Assembly (NCBI GenBank): GCA_023433305.1
Contig: JAEZCZ010000002.1
Location: 1 to 28,931, forward strand
DNA length: 28,931 nucleotides
Reading direction: 5' to 3'
Source: Pseudomonadota bacterium
Lineage (GTDB): Bacteria; Pseudomonadota; Alphaproteobacteria; Sphingomonadales; Sphingomonadaceae
Shown: positions 1-7,624 of the stretch, piece after piece
How the letters are laid out: every line of letters begins with the position of its first letter
How positions within the stretch are numbered: position 1 is the stretch's first letter
Notes under the pieces: model-generated
What the model was told of the DNA's origin: nothing
Seen by the model: only the letters and a program-made list of their open reading frames with translations
Database searches by the model: none
Program-made: the position numbers and the translations under genes

Positions 1-129
1 CACATCACAGGCCCACCCCCGGCCCCGCCCGCTCGCGGGAGGGGAGCCCCCAAAAAACCATTTTCCTACACGCCCTTCGGTGTATATGTGAATTGATTCG
101 TTCCCGTTTCGTTCACGGAGATACGGATC

Positions 130-801
130 ATGACCGCTCACACCCCCAACCTCCCCGCGCTGATCGCCGCGCTTCCCGGCGACGGCACTCGCGCGCCGCA
201 GACCGAGTTCACCCGCGGCCGCCAGGTGCGCTTTCTCGAGAACCTCTCGCTCACCGGCTCGGTCCGCTCGGCCGCCGCGGCGGGCGGGGTCAGCCACCAG
301 ACCGCCTATCGCGCGCGCCGCGCGACCCCCGAGTTCCGGCTCGCGTGGGACGCGGCGCTGCTCGCCGCGCGCGTCCATGCCGAGCAGGTCCTCGCCGCCC
401 GCGCGATCGACGGGGTCGAGGAGAAGGTGTTCTACCACGGCGAGCAGGTCGACACCCGCACCCGCTATTCCGACCGGCTGCTGCTCGCCCACCTCGCCCG
501 GCTCGCCCGGCTGGTCGGCGACGAACGCGTCCACGCCGTGGCCGAGGATTTCGACGCCGCGCTGGCGCGCTTCGCGGCGGGCGAGGCGGTCTTCGCCGAG
601 GAGCCCGAAGGCGCGGCGCCGGGGGCCGACATTTTTCCCCTGGACCGTGTAACACCCGGTCCATGTCTCCCGCCCCCGCTCCTGCCGAGGAAGAGAAGGG
701 GCCCGAGGCGGACGACGGCGAGTGGGACCACGACGAGCCCGTCGACTGGGACGACGAGGACGCGGCCGCGACCGAGCTGGTCCGGATCGAGCTGGCGATG
801 A
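130..801 (+). CDS. Small HTH-type hypothetical protein (3' part doubtful)
   Basis: The ATG follows a GGAG about 9 nt upstream. Residues 1-170 look like genuine coding sequence. A segment around residues 38-65 (LTGSVRSAAAAGGVSHQTAY) reads as a helix-turn-helix, followed by a region rich in Ala, Arg and Leu (LLLAHLARLARLVGD). I recall similar hypothetical proteins from sphingomonads; no function is established, and DNA binding is inferred from the HTH only. After about residue 170 the frame turns into Arg/Thr/Ser-rich sequence that overlaps the start of the acidic ORF at 663, so the last 45 residues are probably not native. The change coincides with a T5C4 run at 632-640. A one-base slip there would join this frame to the acidic ORF, giving a single protein of about 409 residues. 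Confidence 0.65.
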   Translation: MTAHTPNLPALIAALPGDGTRAPQTEFTRGRQVRFLENLSLTGSVRSAAAAGGVSHQTAYRARRATPEFRLAWDAALLAARVHAEQVLAARAIDGVEEKVFYHGEQVDTRTRYSDRLLLAHLARLARLVGDERVHAVAEDFDAALARFAAGEAVFAEEPEGAAPGADIFPLDRVTPGPCLPPPLLPRKRRGPRRTTASGTTTSPSTGTTRTRPRPSWSGSSWR

Positions 802-1358
802 TGGCGGATCGCCCGGCCGATTCCCCGCGGCTCACCGGCTACGGGCCCGATGGCGGGCCGCTCGATCCCGACGGGCAGATCGCCGATGCCCAATGGCAGG
901 CGTTCGAACGCGGCGTCCCGCGCTGGTGGCTCGTGGTCCCGCCGGTCCCCGAACCGGTCGAGGGAGACGGCGAGGAGGAAGAGGGCGAGTGGCGCTACGC
1001 CGACGACGCCCTGATCGCCGCGGCCCTCAAAGGGGCGGAGGAGGACGAGAACGACGAGGACGACGAAGAGGACGGAGAAGGCGAGGGCGAGGAGGGCCAC
1101 GACGAGGATAGCTGGGAGAACGGGGACGAGGACGAAGCGGAAGAGGACCAGGACGAAGCCGACGGTTCTGACCTCGGCGGGGAGGGCGAGGTGCCGGCGG
1201 AGGGCGAACCCGCCGCCGGGGAACCCTCGCCCGAGGCGCCGCCCGCTCCCGCTCCGGATCCTTCGCCCCCGCCGCAAGAGACCGCGCGGCGCTGGACCTA
1301 CCCCGTCCCGCCGCCGAACGACGGCCGCTGCCAGCCGTACTACGGCCGGGGGTGGTAG
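663..1358 (+). CDS. Highly acidic low-complexity protein, possibly the 3' half of the preceding gene
   Basis: This reading frame encodes 231 residues from an ATG with no clear ribosome binding site. It overlaps the preceding HTH ORF by 139 nt. Codon use in the overlap (GAC, GAG, GCC, GTC) fits this frame far better than the other. Residues 1-100 are mixed and contain a Trp-rich patch (VPRWWLVVPP). Residues about 120-165 are almost pure Asp/Glu/Gly, and the tail is rich in Pro, Ala and Glu. No known domain is recognised and no signal peptide or membrane segment is visible. The lack of a good start signal, and the open frame upstream back through 632, suggest that translation may come from the upstream HTH frame through a -1 slip or a lost base. 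Function unknown. Confidence 0.55.
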   Translation: MSPAPAPAEEEKGPEADDGEWDHDEPVDWDDEDAAATELVRIELAMMADRPADSPRLTGYGPDGGPLDPDGQIADAQWQAFERGVPRWWLVVPPVPEPVEGDGEEEEGEWRYADDALIAAALKGAEEDENDEDDEEDGEGEGEEGHDEDSWENGDEDEAEEDQDEADGSDLGGEGEVPAEGEPAAGEPSPEAPPAPAPDPSPPPQETARRWTYPVPPPNDGRCQPYYGRGW

Positions 1359-1515
1359 CGGGGGCGCCGCGCCCGACGCTCATTCCTTCGCGCGCGGCAA
1401 GTGTTTTGCGTTCGGACAATTCTCATTTGCGGCAAATGGGAGTATCATCGCCGGAGCGGTCCGCTGGGGCCGGACCATGCCCAGTCCCGTCGCAGGCCGC
1501 TGCGGGAGAATGGTC

Positions 1516-1941
1516 ATGAAGTGCATGTCTCTATGGGCGTCGGCGGCGATGGTGTTCGCGGGCGCGCTCGCTGCGCCGGCGCAGGCGCAGGACTCGGTCT
1601 ATCTCGGCGCGAACATCGACGGGCGGCAGGTGCCCGACGGCGGCGAGGACGACGCGACCGGCGATTTCAACGCCGCGATCGACCTCAAGAAGGGCGAGAT
1701 CTGCTATTACCTCGATGTCGAGGAGCTGCCCGACGCCGAGGCCGCGAGCATCAATCACGCCAAGGCGGGCGAGAGCGGGCCTTCGGTCGCGACCCTGCCG
1801 CTGCCCGAAGGCGGCGACGAGGTCTGCACCGCGGTCGACAAGGGCGTGCTCGCGGCGATTGCGGAGGAGCCGGCCGGTTATTACGTCGCGGTCCGCACCC
1901 CCTCGCACCCCGACGGGGCGATCCGCGGCCAGCTCAACTAG
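1516..1941 (+). CDS. Secreted CHRD-domain protein
   Basis: The product has 141 residues. I chose the ATG at 1516 because GGGAG lies 7 nt upstream and it gives a classic signal peptide (MKCMSLWASAAMVFAGALAAPAQA, cleavage before QDS). Earlier in-frame starts at 1477 and 1510 lack spacing or signal-peptide logic. The mature part matches the CHRD (chordin-like) fold: an acidic beta-rich segment with CYYLDVEEL, then AGYYVAVRTPSHPDGAIRGQLN, the hallmark C-terminal pattern of bacterial CHRD proteins. The family is secreted and its biochemical role is unknown. The central His expected in the usual AAHIH segment is changed here (AASINHAKAG). A second CHRD gene follows at 2351, so the two are probably tandem paralogues. 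Confidence 0.85.
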   Translation: MKCMSLWASAAMVFAGALAAPAQAQDSVYLGANIDGRQVPDGGEDDATGDFNAAIDLKKGEICYYLDVEELPDAEAASINHAKAGESGPSVATLPLPEGGDEVCTAVDKGVLAAIAEEPAGYYVAVRTPSHPDGAIRGQLN

Positions 1942-2082
1942 GCCCCGCAAGAGGCGCTAGCGGGCTGATATCGTTAGGCGATCCGGCCGAACCGGGCTAT
2001 ACGGTCGCCATCGCTGGCCTCGCACGGCCTGTCAGCGCCAGAGAGACTTGGATGAGCTCCCGCCTGTTGTTGGAGCACCATC

Positions 2083-2226
2083 ATGTCCTGGCTCGCCATT
2101 ACCCTTATCGTCGTCGTCGCCAGTTTCCTGCTGGCCTACGGTTTCACCGAATGGCTCGCCCGCCGCGAACGCGAGCGTTTCTCCCCCACGCGCACCGACG
2201 ACGACCCGCGCGCCCCGTCCTCCTGA
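2083..2226 (+). CDS. Small single-pass membrane protein (47 aa)
   Basis: A short ORF starts with ATG at 2083, preceded by TGGAG 7 nt upstream, and ends with TGA at 2224. The product begins MSWLAITLIVVVASFLLAYG, a strong membrane segment at residues 3-20. A basic stretch (ARRERERF, residues 26-33) and a short hydrophilic Asp/Pro tail follow. The positive charges after the helix suggest an N-out, C-in orientation. It lies between the two CHRD genes in the same direction, 141 nt after the first and 124 nt before the second. I do not recognise a family. The ribosome binding site, membrane pattern and location support a real small protein, but short ORFs can arise by chance in high-GC DNA. Confidence 0.55.
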   Translation: MSWLAITLIVVVASFLLAYGFTEWLARRERERFSPTRTDDDPRAPSS

Positions 2227-2350
2227 TCGGCGGACAGGTCTCCCCGCTGATTTCGACCACGCTCGTCGCTGGCCAGCCACACCTTGCCGCCGCACGAAGC
2301 CCACTTATAGTAACCCGGTCCACGTTCTAATCTTAGGGAGAGAGAAGACG

Positions 2351-2785
2351 ATGACCACCCTCGCAAAAGGAACCCTCGTGGCGCTCGGCGGGCTCGCGCT
2401 CGTCGCCGCGCCGGCCTCGGCGCAATTCGGCGGGCCGCCGCCGCCGCCCAACACCGGCGTGCCGCTGTTCGCCGACCTCGACGGAGGCAACGCCGACGGC
2501 CAGATCACCGTCGTGGTCGATCCGCCCAAGGGCAAGGCCTGCTATCTCATGAACGTCACCGGCCTCGCGGACGTGACCGCGGCGCACATCCACACCGGCG
2601 GCCCGGGCGAGACCGGCGGCCCGGTCCTCACGCTCGAGGCGCCGACCGACGGGGCAAGCGGCGCCTGCGTCGATGTCGCCGCCGATCTATCCGCGGCGCT
2701 GCTGGCCAATCCGGGCGGCTATTACGTCAACGTCCACACCCGCACGCAGCCCGCCGGCGCCATCCGCGGCCAATTGCGCAGCTAG
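2351..2785 (+). CDS. Secreted CHRD-domain protein
   Basis: The product has 144 residues. ATG at 2351 follows AGGGAG and a purine-rich stretch about 10 nt upstream. A signal peptide (MTTLAKGTLVALGGLALVAAPASA) is followed by QFGGPPPPPN, a short proline linker. The CHRD domain covers roughly residues 35-144 and shows the canonical landmarks: CYLMNVTGL, TAAHIHTGGPGETGGPVL and GGYYVNVHTRTQPAGAIRGQL. Unlike the upstream copy it keeps the AAHIH motif. The family is extracytoplasmic and of unknown molecular function. The gene sits downstream of the 47-residue membrane protein and a related CHRD gene, which suggests a small envelope or secreted cluster. Confidence 0.9.
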   Translation: MTTLAKGTLVALGGLALVAAPASAQFGGPPPPPNTGVPLFADLDGGNADGQITVVVDPPKGKACYLMNVTGLADVTAAHIHTGGPGETGGPVLTLEAPTDGASGACVDVAADLSAALLANPGGYYVNVHTRTQPAGAIRGQLRS

Positions 2786-3126
2786 CGTCCGTCCGTCCGC
2801 TCCGCGCCCTCCCGGAGGCCGCCGAGCGTTTATCCGACAGCGTAGCCGGGGCGGGGCAGGGGCCCGAAGGCTTCTCCCCGCACCGGGGCCACGCCTCACC
2901 GCAAGGCGCGGAAACGCCTCCGCCCGCTGCCGTTAGGGCGGGGCGAGGCGGCGCCGGCCTATTCCCCCTCCCCCGTCCAGTGCCCGGTGCCGCCTCCCCC
3001 GCCGTCATCATGGCTCCCCCGTTTCCGGCGCATGGAACTTGCGCAGGATGCGATCATTTGGCGGTCAGTGCCCGCGCTGCTTCCCTCCCGGCAGCGCGGG
3101 CCAACCGTCCGAAAACTGTCCTGAAA
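2786..3126. other. 341-nt intergenic region without a convincing gene
   Basis: The stretch separates the plus-strand CHRD gene from the 3' end of the minus-strand rlpA gene. Open frames here are Arg/Pro/Ala-rich shadows with no start signals. Positions 2920-2941 hold a perfect 6-bp inverted repeat (CCGCCC, 10-nt spacer, GGGCGG), extended by G-rich flanks. It could help end transcription between the convergent genes, but no T-run follows it on either strand. I see nothing else that can be named. Confidence 0.4.
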
Positions 3127-3642
3127 TCAGCTCGCGAGCAGCGCGAGTTCGACCTGCCCCTTGCCGGCGTTGCGGATGCCGAGGTCCTCGGCGGCAGCTT
3201 GGCTGAGGTCGATCACACGGCCGCCGTGGAAGGGCCCGCGATCGTTGATGCGGACCACGACCGAGCGGCCCTTGTGCGTCACCCGCACGCGGCTGCCGAA
3301 CGGCAGGGTGCGATGCGCGGCGGTGTACTCGCTGGGATCGAACCGCTCGCCGCTGGCGGTCTTGCGGCCGGCGAAACGCGCGCCGTACCAGCTCGCGACG
3401 CCGTCGGGGATGTCCTCGACGATGTCTTCGGGAGTCGGGACGAGATCCATCGCGGGCTCCACCACCGGGGCGATCGCCGCCACGGGCTCGGTCGATGGCA
3501 CGAAGCGCGGCAGCTCGACGGCCACGTCCTGCTCGGGTTGGGTCGCGGGAGTCGCAAGCGTGGCGACGTCTTCGGCGAGGGCCGGCCCGATGGCGCCGCC
3601 CAGGCCTAGCAGGGCGAGGGCAGCCGCCGCGGCGGCCTTCAT
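3127..3642 (-). CDS. rlpA: RlpA-like septal ring lytic transglycosylase, double-psi beta-barrel
   Basis: The product has 171 residues. The chosen start (ATG ending at 3642) gives MKAAAAAALALLGLGGAIGPALAED, a signal peptide cut near ALA; starts further upstream would bury it. After a Pro/Val-rich linker the double-psi beta-barrel domain runs from about residue 80 to the end: GVASWYGARFAGRKTASGERFDP, TAAHRTLPFGSRVRVTHKG, VVVRINDRGPFHGGRVIDLS. The His of AAHRTLPFG and the Asp of NDRGPF are the residues tied to catalysis in RlpA. RlpA enzymes cut glycan strands lacking stem peptides during cell separation. There is no SPOR domain, so septal recruitment would need another route. There is no lipobox either, so it is probably periplasmic rather than a lipoprotein. 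Some 215 nt upstream lies the terminator of the candidate structured RNA. Confidence 0.9.
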   Translation of the reverse strand: MKAAAAAALALLGLGGAIGPALAEDVATLATPATQPEQDVAVELPRFVPSTEPVAAIAPVVEPAMDLVPTPEDIVEDIPDGVASWYGARFAGRKTASGERFDPSEYTAAHRTLPFGSRVRVTHKGRSVVVRINDRGPFHGGRVIDLSQAAAEDLGIRNAGKGQVELALLAS

Positions 3643-3856
3643 GGTGGGTGTCCCGTCCATGTCGGAGGGCGGAATAAGCGTGTTTTCGGAGCTGCGAAAC
3701 CCACCCGGCCTCGCTTCAACCCATCGTCGGCTCGACTCATCCGGAACAGTGGAACGGTTAACCATGAACCGAAGCGGGTCTTCGCGGGGCGTGAACGAGT
3801 CATCGACGGTGAAAGAAGCCATCCCCGCGGGGGTAGTGAGGCGATTCCAACGCCGC

Positions 3857-3891
3857 AAAGAGAAATGGGGCCAACCTTGCGGCTGACCCCA
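3857..3891 (-). terminator. Rho-independent terminator
   Basis: Read on the minus strand, GGGGTCAGCC, a GCAA tetraloop and GGTTGGCCCC form a 10-bp stem with two G-T wobbles, extended by one T-A pair. It is followed directly by ATTTCTCTTT. It would end transcripts coming from argG or from the structured region before they reach rlpA. Confidence 0.7.
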
Positions 3892-4139
3892 CTCTCACCG
3901 GCGTGTGGGTTCCGAAGAACGCTTTACGCCTGGCGTCTCGATCCGGGTCCGACAGGCCCTTGCGGGCAACTGAAGGTCGGCTCGTTATCGCCCGGCGCTC
4001 GCGCCGGTGCCGGCTCCGTCAGGGGTCGAGCAAATCGCGAGGACTTGTCCTTACCACCTGGCGGCTCCGAGGCTGGTCCCGTCGGCCTGGGCCTCGAACG
4101 GAGCTCGCTTGCCCGAAGGTGCTGCGAACTCCTCGGCAC

Positions 4140-4160
4140 CAGGCCGGCAATTCCGGCCTG
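4140..4160. repeat. Perfect 8-bp hairpin
   Basis: CAGGCCGG (4140-4147) is followed by a 5-nt loop and CCGGCCTG (4153-4160). It lies in the middle of the candidate structured RNA and is one of its strongest stems. No T-run follows on either strand, so it is unlikely to be a terminator. Confidence 0.7.
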
Positions 4161-4385
4161 TCCGACATTGCGCCCTTGCGGCTTCAACGGTTTGAAATTG
4201 AGGGCTGCCGAAGCAGGCCCGATCTCATCCCTCCACCGCGCGGCATCTCGCCGTCGCATCGAGGCGGTTCCAAAATCCCTTCTTCCTCGCAGGCCTTTCG
4301 GCCTTTGTCTCGGAAGGGCCAATCCCCGTCTCGATGTCTGGAAGGTGCGCCTTGCGGCCGATTCGGGCAAGCGCGGGACCGTCCA

Positions 4386-4430
4386 GTTATCCACTTTCCG
4401 CCAGAATGCCAGTGGACAAGAGTGGATAAC
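4386..4430. promoter_or_regulatory. Cluster of three DnaA-box-like sites
   Basis: GTTATCCACT (4386-4395) and AGTGGATAAC (4421-4430) form a perfect 10-bp inverted repeat. Their cores (TTATCCACT) match the DnaA box TTATCCACA at 8 of 9 positions. A third, weaker copy, AGTGGACAAG (4411-4420), directly abuts the second in the same orientation. The cluster lies 27 nt past the argG stop codon, at the 5' side of the candidate minus-strand RNA, so it could act on a promoter there. Binding is inferred from sequence only. Confidence 0.4.
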
Positions 4431-4456
4431 TCAACGGCCCGGCGCGTTGGCGAAAA

Positions 4457-5674
<1,218 letters not shown>

Positions 5675-5748
5675 TCGAGGAAAGCTCCGAAGATGAACTC
5701 GCGAGCGCGCTTAGGAGTGACCGCGGCCGCGTGCAACCTGTCCGCAAA

Positions 5749-6294
5749 TCACTTGAAGATCCGCGCTCCGAGTTGCGGGTTCAGGCGGGCAATGTGATTG
5801 AACCACTGCTTAGGCTTGCGGAGCAGGTCCGCCGGGAACTCGACTTTCACCCCGCCGAGCTCGGCAATGCGAGCGACGAAGTGGATGCAGTTGCGCTTGT
5901 CGAGGTCGTAGAACTTGCCCGGAGCGTCGCGCCACGCGAGCACTTCCGCCTTCATCCGCCGATAGGTGTCGTCGGAGACGGTCAGGGTGAAGTGACGATT
6001 GGTGGTGCGGATGTACTTGGGCTTTTCCGTCAAAACGATGTGCTGGGTAGGGCCCATCAGGACGTTCGGACCCGCGGTCTTGGCGGAGAAGCCGTAGTTC
6101 TCGTTGACCACCTGGCCGTTGTCGAGCGCCCCTTCGAACACCACGAAAGCGTGGGGATAGCGGCCGAAGAACGAGCCGCTGAAGCTATGGAAATGGACCT
6201 TGACCTCGGCATGCGCGGGCACGGTCCACGCGATCAGCGCGGCGGCGACGAGGACGAGGCGCAACAGCGCGCGGCGGAAGTCAGTCCAGGGCAT
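5749..6294 (-). CDS. Secreted LRAT/permuted NlpC-P60-like protein
   Basis: The product has 181 residues from the ATG at 6294. This start gives an N-terminal signal peptide (RRALLRLVLVAAALIAWTVPAHA, cut before EVKV). A longer form from 6357 is possible but adds only Arg/Pro-rich sequence. The body has a candidate catalytic pair in permuted order: His48 in RYPHAFVVFEG and Cys136 in KRNCIHFVARIAE. The NCxHFV pattern resembles the NCEHFV of LRAT-type permuted papain-fold enzymes, which act as acyltransferases or hydrolases on lipids or peptides. The exact substrate is unknown. It is 68 nt downstream of the sugar dehydrogenase gene on the same strand and may be co-transcribed with it and with cfa. 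Confidence 0.75.
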   Translation of the reverse strand: MPWTDFRRALLRLVLVAAALIAWTVPAHAEVKVHFHSFSGSFFGRYPHAFVVFEGALDNGQVVNENYGFSAKTAGPNVLMGPTQHIVLTEKPKYIRTTNRHFTLTVSDDTYRRMKAEVLAWRDAPGKFYDLDKRNCIHFVARIAELGGVKVEFPADLLRKPKQWFNHIARLNPQLGARIFK

Positions 6295-6362
6295 GCGACC
6301 TGCGATGGCTGGGTGGGGCTTCCGCGGGATCCTACCGCCGCGCCGGGTCACCCGCAACCGCG

Positions 6363-7592
6363 CTATTGCGAGGGAAGCGGCGCGGGCTCGATGCGCAGGA
6401 CGGCGTTCTCCGGACCGTCGGTGAGGACGTAGATGAAGCCGTCCGGCCCCTCGGCGACGTCGCGCACGCGCTGGTGGAGCGGCGCTAGCAGAGCCTCCCG
6501 GCGCAACACTCCGAAATTCTCGCCGAACACCACGCGCTGCAGGCTGCCGGTGTGGTTGATCTCGCCCCAGCGCGCGCTGCCGACGAAGAGGTTGCCCTTC
6601 CAGGCCGGGAACTTGTCACCGCGGTAGAACAGCAACCCCGAGGGGGCGATCGAGGGCGACCAGAGGACGAGCGGCTTCTCCATCCCTGAAGATGTCGGCA
6701 ACTCCGTCAGATCGCTGCCGTCGTAATTGCGGCCATAGGTATGGGCCGGCCAGCCGTAGTTCGCGCCTGCCCGGATCAGGTTCACCTCGTCTCCGCCGTT
6801 GGGGCCATGCTCGGCCGAGAACACCTGGCCGGTCTCGGGATGGACGACGAGGCCGTGCTGGTCCCGGTGACCGAGTGAATAGATTGCCGGGTGCACACCC
6901 GCCTGGCCGACGAACGGGTTGTCGGCCGGGATGGCGCCGTCTGCTTCGAAGCGGAGTACCTTGCCATAGGGCGCTGAACGGTCCTGCGCGCCGTCGCCGA
7001 ACGGGGCGCCCGTGGTGACCCAGACCTTTCCGTTGGGCGCGACGGCCACGCGGGAGCCGCCCGCATAGGATGCCGTCTCGGCTGCAAAGAGCGTTTCGAC
7101 GCCGCTGATCCGACCGTCCGCCAGCCTCGCGCGCATGAGCTTGAAGAAGGCTTGCCTCTGCTGCGGGTTCGCGCCTTCGGGCATCGGCGCCGGCTCGTTG
7201 TAGGTGAAATAGATCAGACGGTTGTCTGCGAAGTCGGGATGAAGCGCGACGTCCTGCACGCCGAGGCTGAACACTTGCTCGCCAGGGCGGGGAAAGCCTG
7301 GGACCGCCTCGACATCGAGCCGCGCGTCCGCCGATCCGGGAGCGCTGAGCACTCTCAGCCCCGCGCCGCGCTCCACGATCAGGAGATTGCCGTCGGGCAG
7401 GAACTCGATCGCAAACGGCCGCTCGAAGCCCTTGGCGAGCACGGTGACCTCGATCCCGTGCTGCTCGGCGGTGTCGAACACGTACCGCTCGCTGCCGAGC
7501 GTCACTGGAGCGATGCCGGGCTGCGGTGACGCTTGCGCGGCTGCTACGGCCGTTGCGAACAGGAGGGATACCGCGAACGCAGCCTTGATCAT
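6363..7592 (-). CDS. PQQ-dependent sugar dehydrogenase (sorbosone dehydrogenase family)
   Basis: The product has 409 residues. The start at 7592 is preceded by a G-rich stretch (GGGAGGGGGG) about 8 nt upstream and gives a signal peptide (MIKAAFAVSLLFATAVAAAQA), so the enzyme is periplasmic. The six-bladed propeller shows the family motifs: RPFAIEFLPDGNLLIVERGAG, GVQDVALHPDF...IYFTYNE, SLGHRDQHGLVVHPETGQVFSAEHGPNGGDEVNLI, GANYGWP and VRDVAEGPDGFIYVLTD. Relatives are soluble aldose dehydrogenases that oxidise aldoses with PQQ and pass electrons to the respiratory chain. Substrate range cannot be told from sequence. The open frame continues far upstream only as a shadow of cfa. It lies 32 nt after cfa in the same direction, so co-transcription is likely. 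No PQQ biosynthesis genes are in the window. Confidence 0.92.
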   Translation of the reverse strand: MIKAAFAVSLLFATAVAAAQASPQPGIAPVTLGSERYVFDTAEQHGIEVTVLAKGFERPFAIEFLPDGNLLIVERGAGLRVLSAPGSADARLDVEAVPGFPRPGEQVFSLGVQDVALHPDFADNRLIYFTYNEPAPMPEGANPQQRQAFFKLMRARLADGRISGVETLFAAETASYAGGSRVAVAPNGKVWVTTGAPFGDGAQDRSAPYGKVLRFEADGAIPADNPFVGQAGVHPAIYSLGHRDQHGLVVHPETGQVFSAEHGPNGGDEVNLIRAGANYGWPAHTYGRNYDGSDLTELPTSSGMEKPLVLWSPSIAPSGLLFYRGDKFPAWKGNLFVGSARWGEINHTGSLQRVVFGENFGVLRREALLAPLHQRVRDVAEGPDGFIYVLTDGPENAVLRIEPAPLPSQ

Positions 7593-7624
7593 CACCTCAT
7601 CCCCCCTCCCGTAGTTCTTCTTGG

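Larger units (their letters stand above)
3857..4456 (-). ncRNA. Candidate long structured RNA (or long argG 3' UTR)
   Basis: This 600-nt gap between argG and rlpA has open frames on both strands, but none has recognisable domains or a start signal. It is rich in hairpins whose loops are stable tetraloops only when read on the minus strand. They are GCAA loops at 3877-3880, 3960-3963 and 4352-4355, a GAAA loop at 4296-4299 inside a longer stem (4282-4316), and cUUCGg at 4209-4212. Other stems are the perfect 8-bp pair at 4140-4160, the perfect 6-bp stem at 3992-4007 and the 5-bp pair 4118-4122/4136-4140. The minus-strand series ends in a strong terminator at 3857-3891. I compared it by memory with RNase P RNA, tmRNA and SRP RNA and saw none of their conserved cores. 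It may be an independent RNA or the 3' end of the argG transcript. Confidence 0.4.

Noticed and set aside
20..60. Terminator hairpin near the left edge
   Set aside because: C/G-rich inverted sequence is followed by A residues on plus, and its T-run would lie on the wrong side for a minus-strand transcript.
1425..1455. Fur-box-like ATTCTCATTTGC upstream of the first CHRD gene
   Set aside because: Only the right half resembles known Fur sites; the left half does not mirror it. The local palindrome is an independent ATTTG/CAAAT hairpin.
1942..1965. Terminator after the first CHRD gene
   Set aside because: A 6-bp stem with one bulge can form, but no T-run follows and the loop is long.
4386..4430. 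Chromosomal replication origin
   Set aside because: The DnaA-box-like sites are few, there is no AT-rich unwinding region, and neither dnaA nor hemE-type neighbours are present. Kept only as a regulatory candidate.
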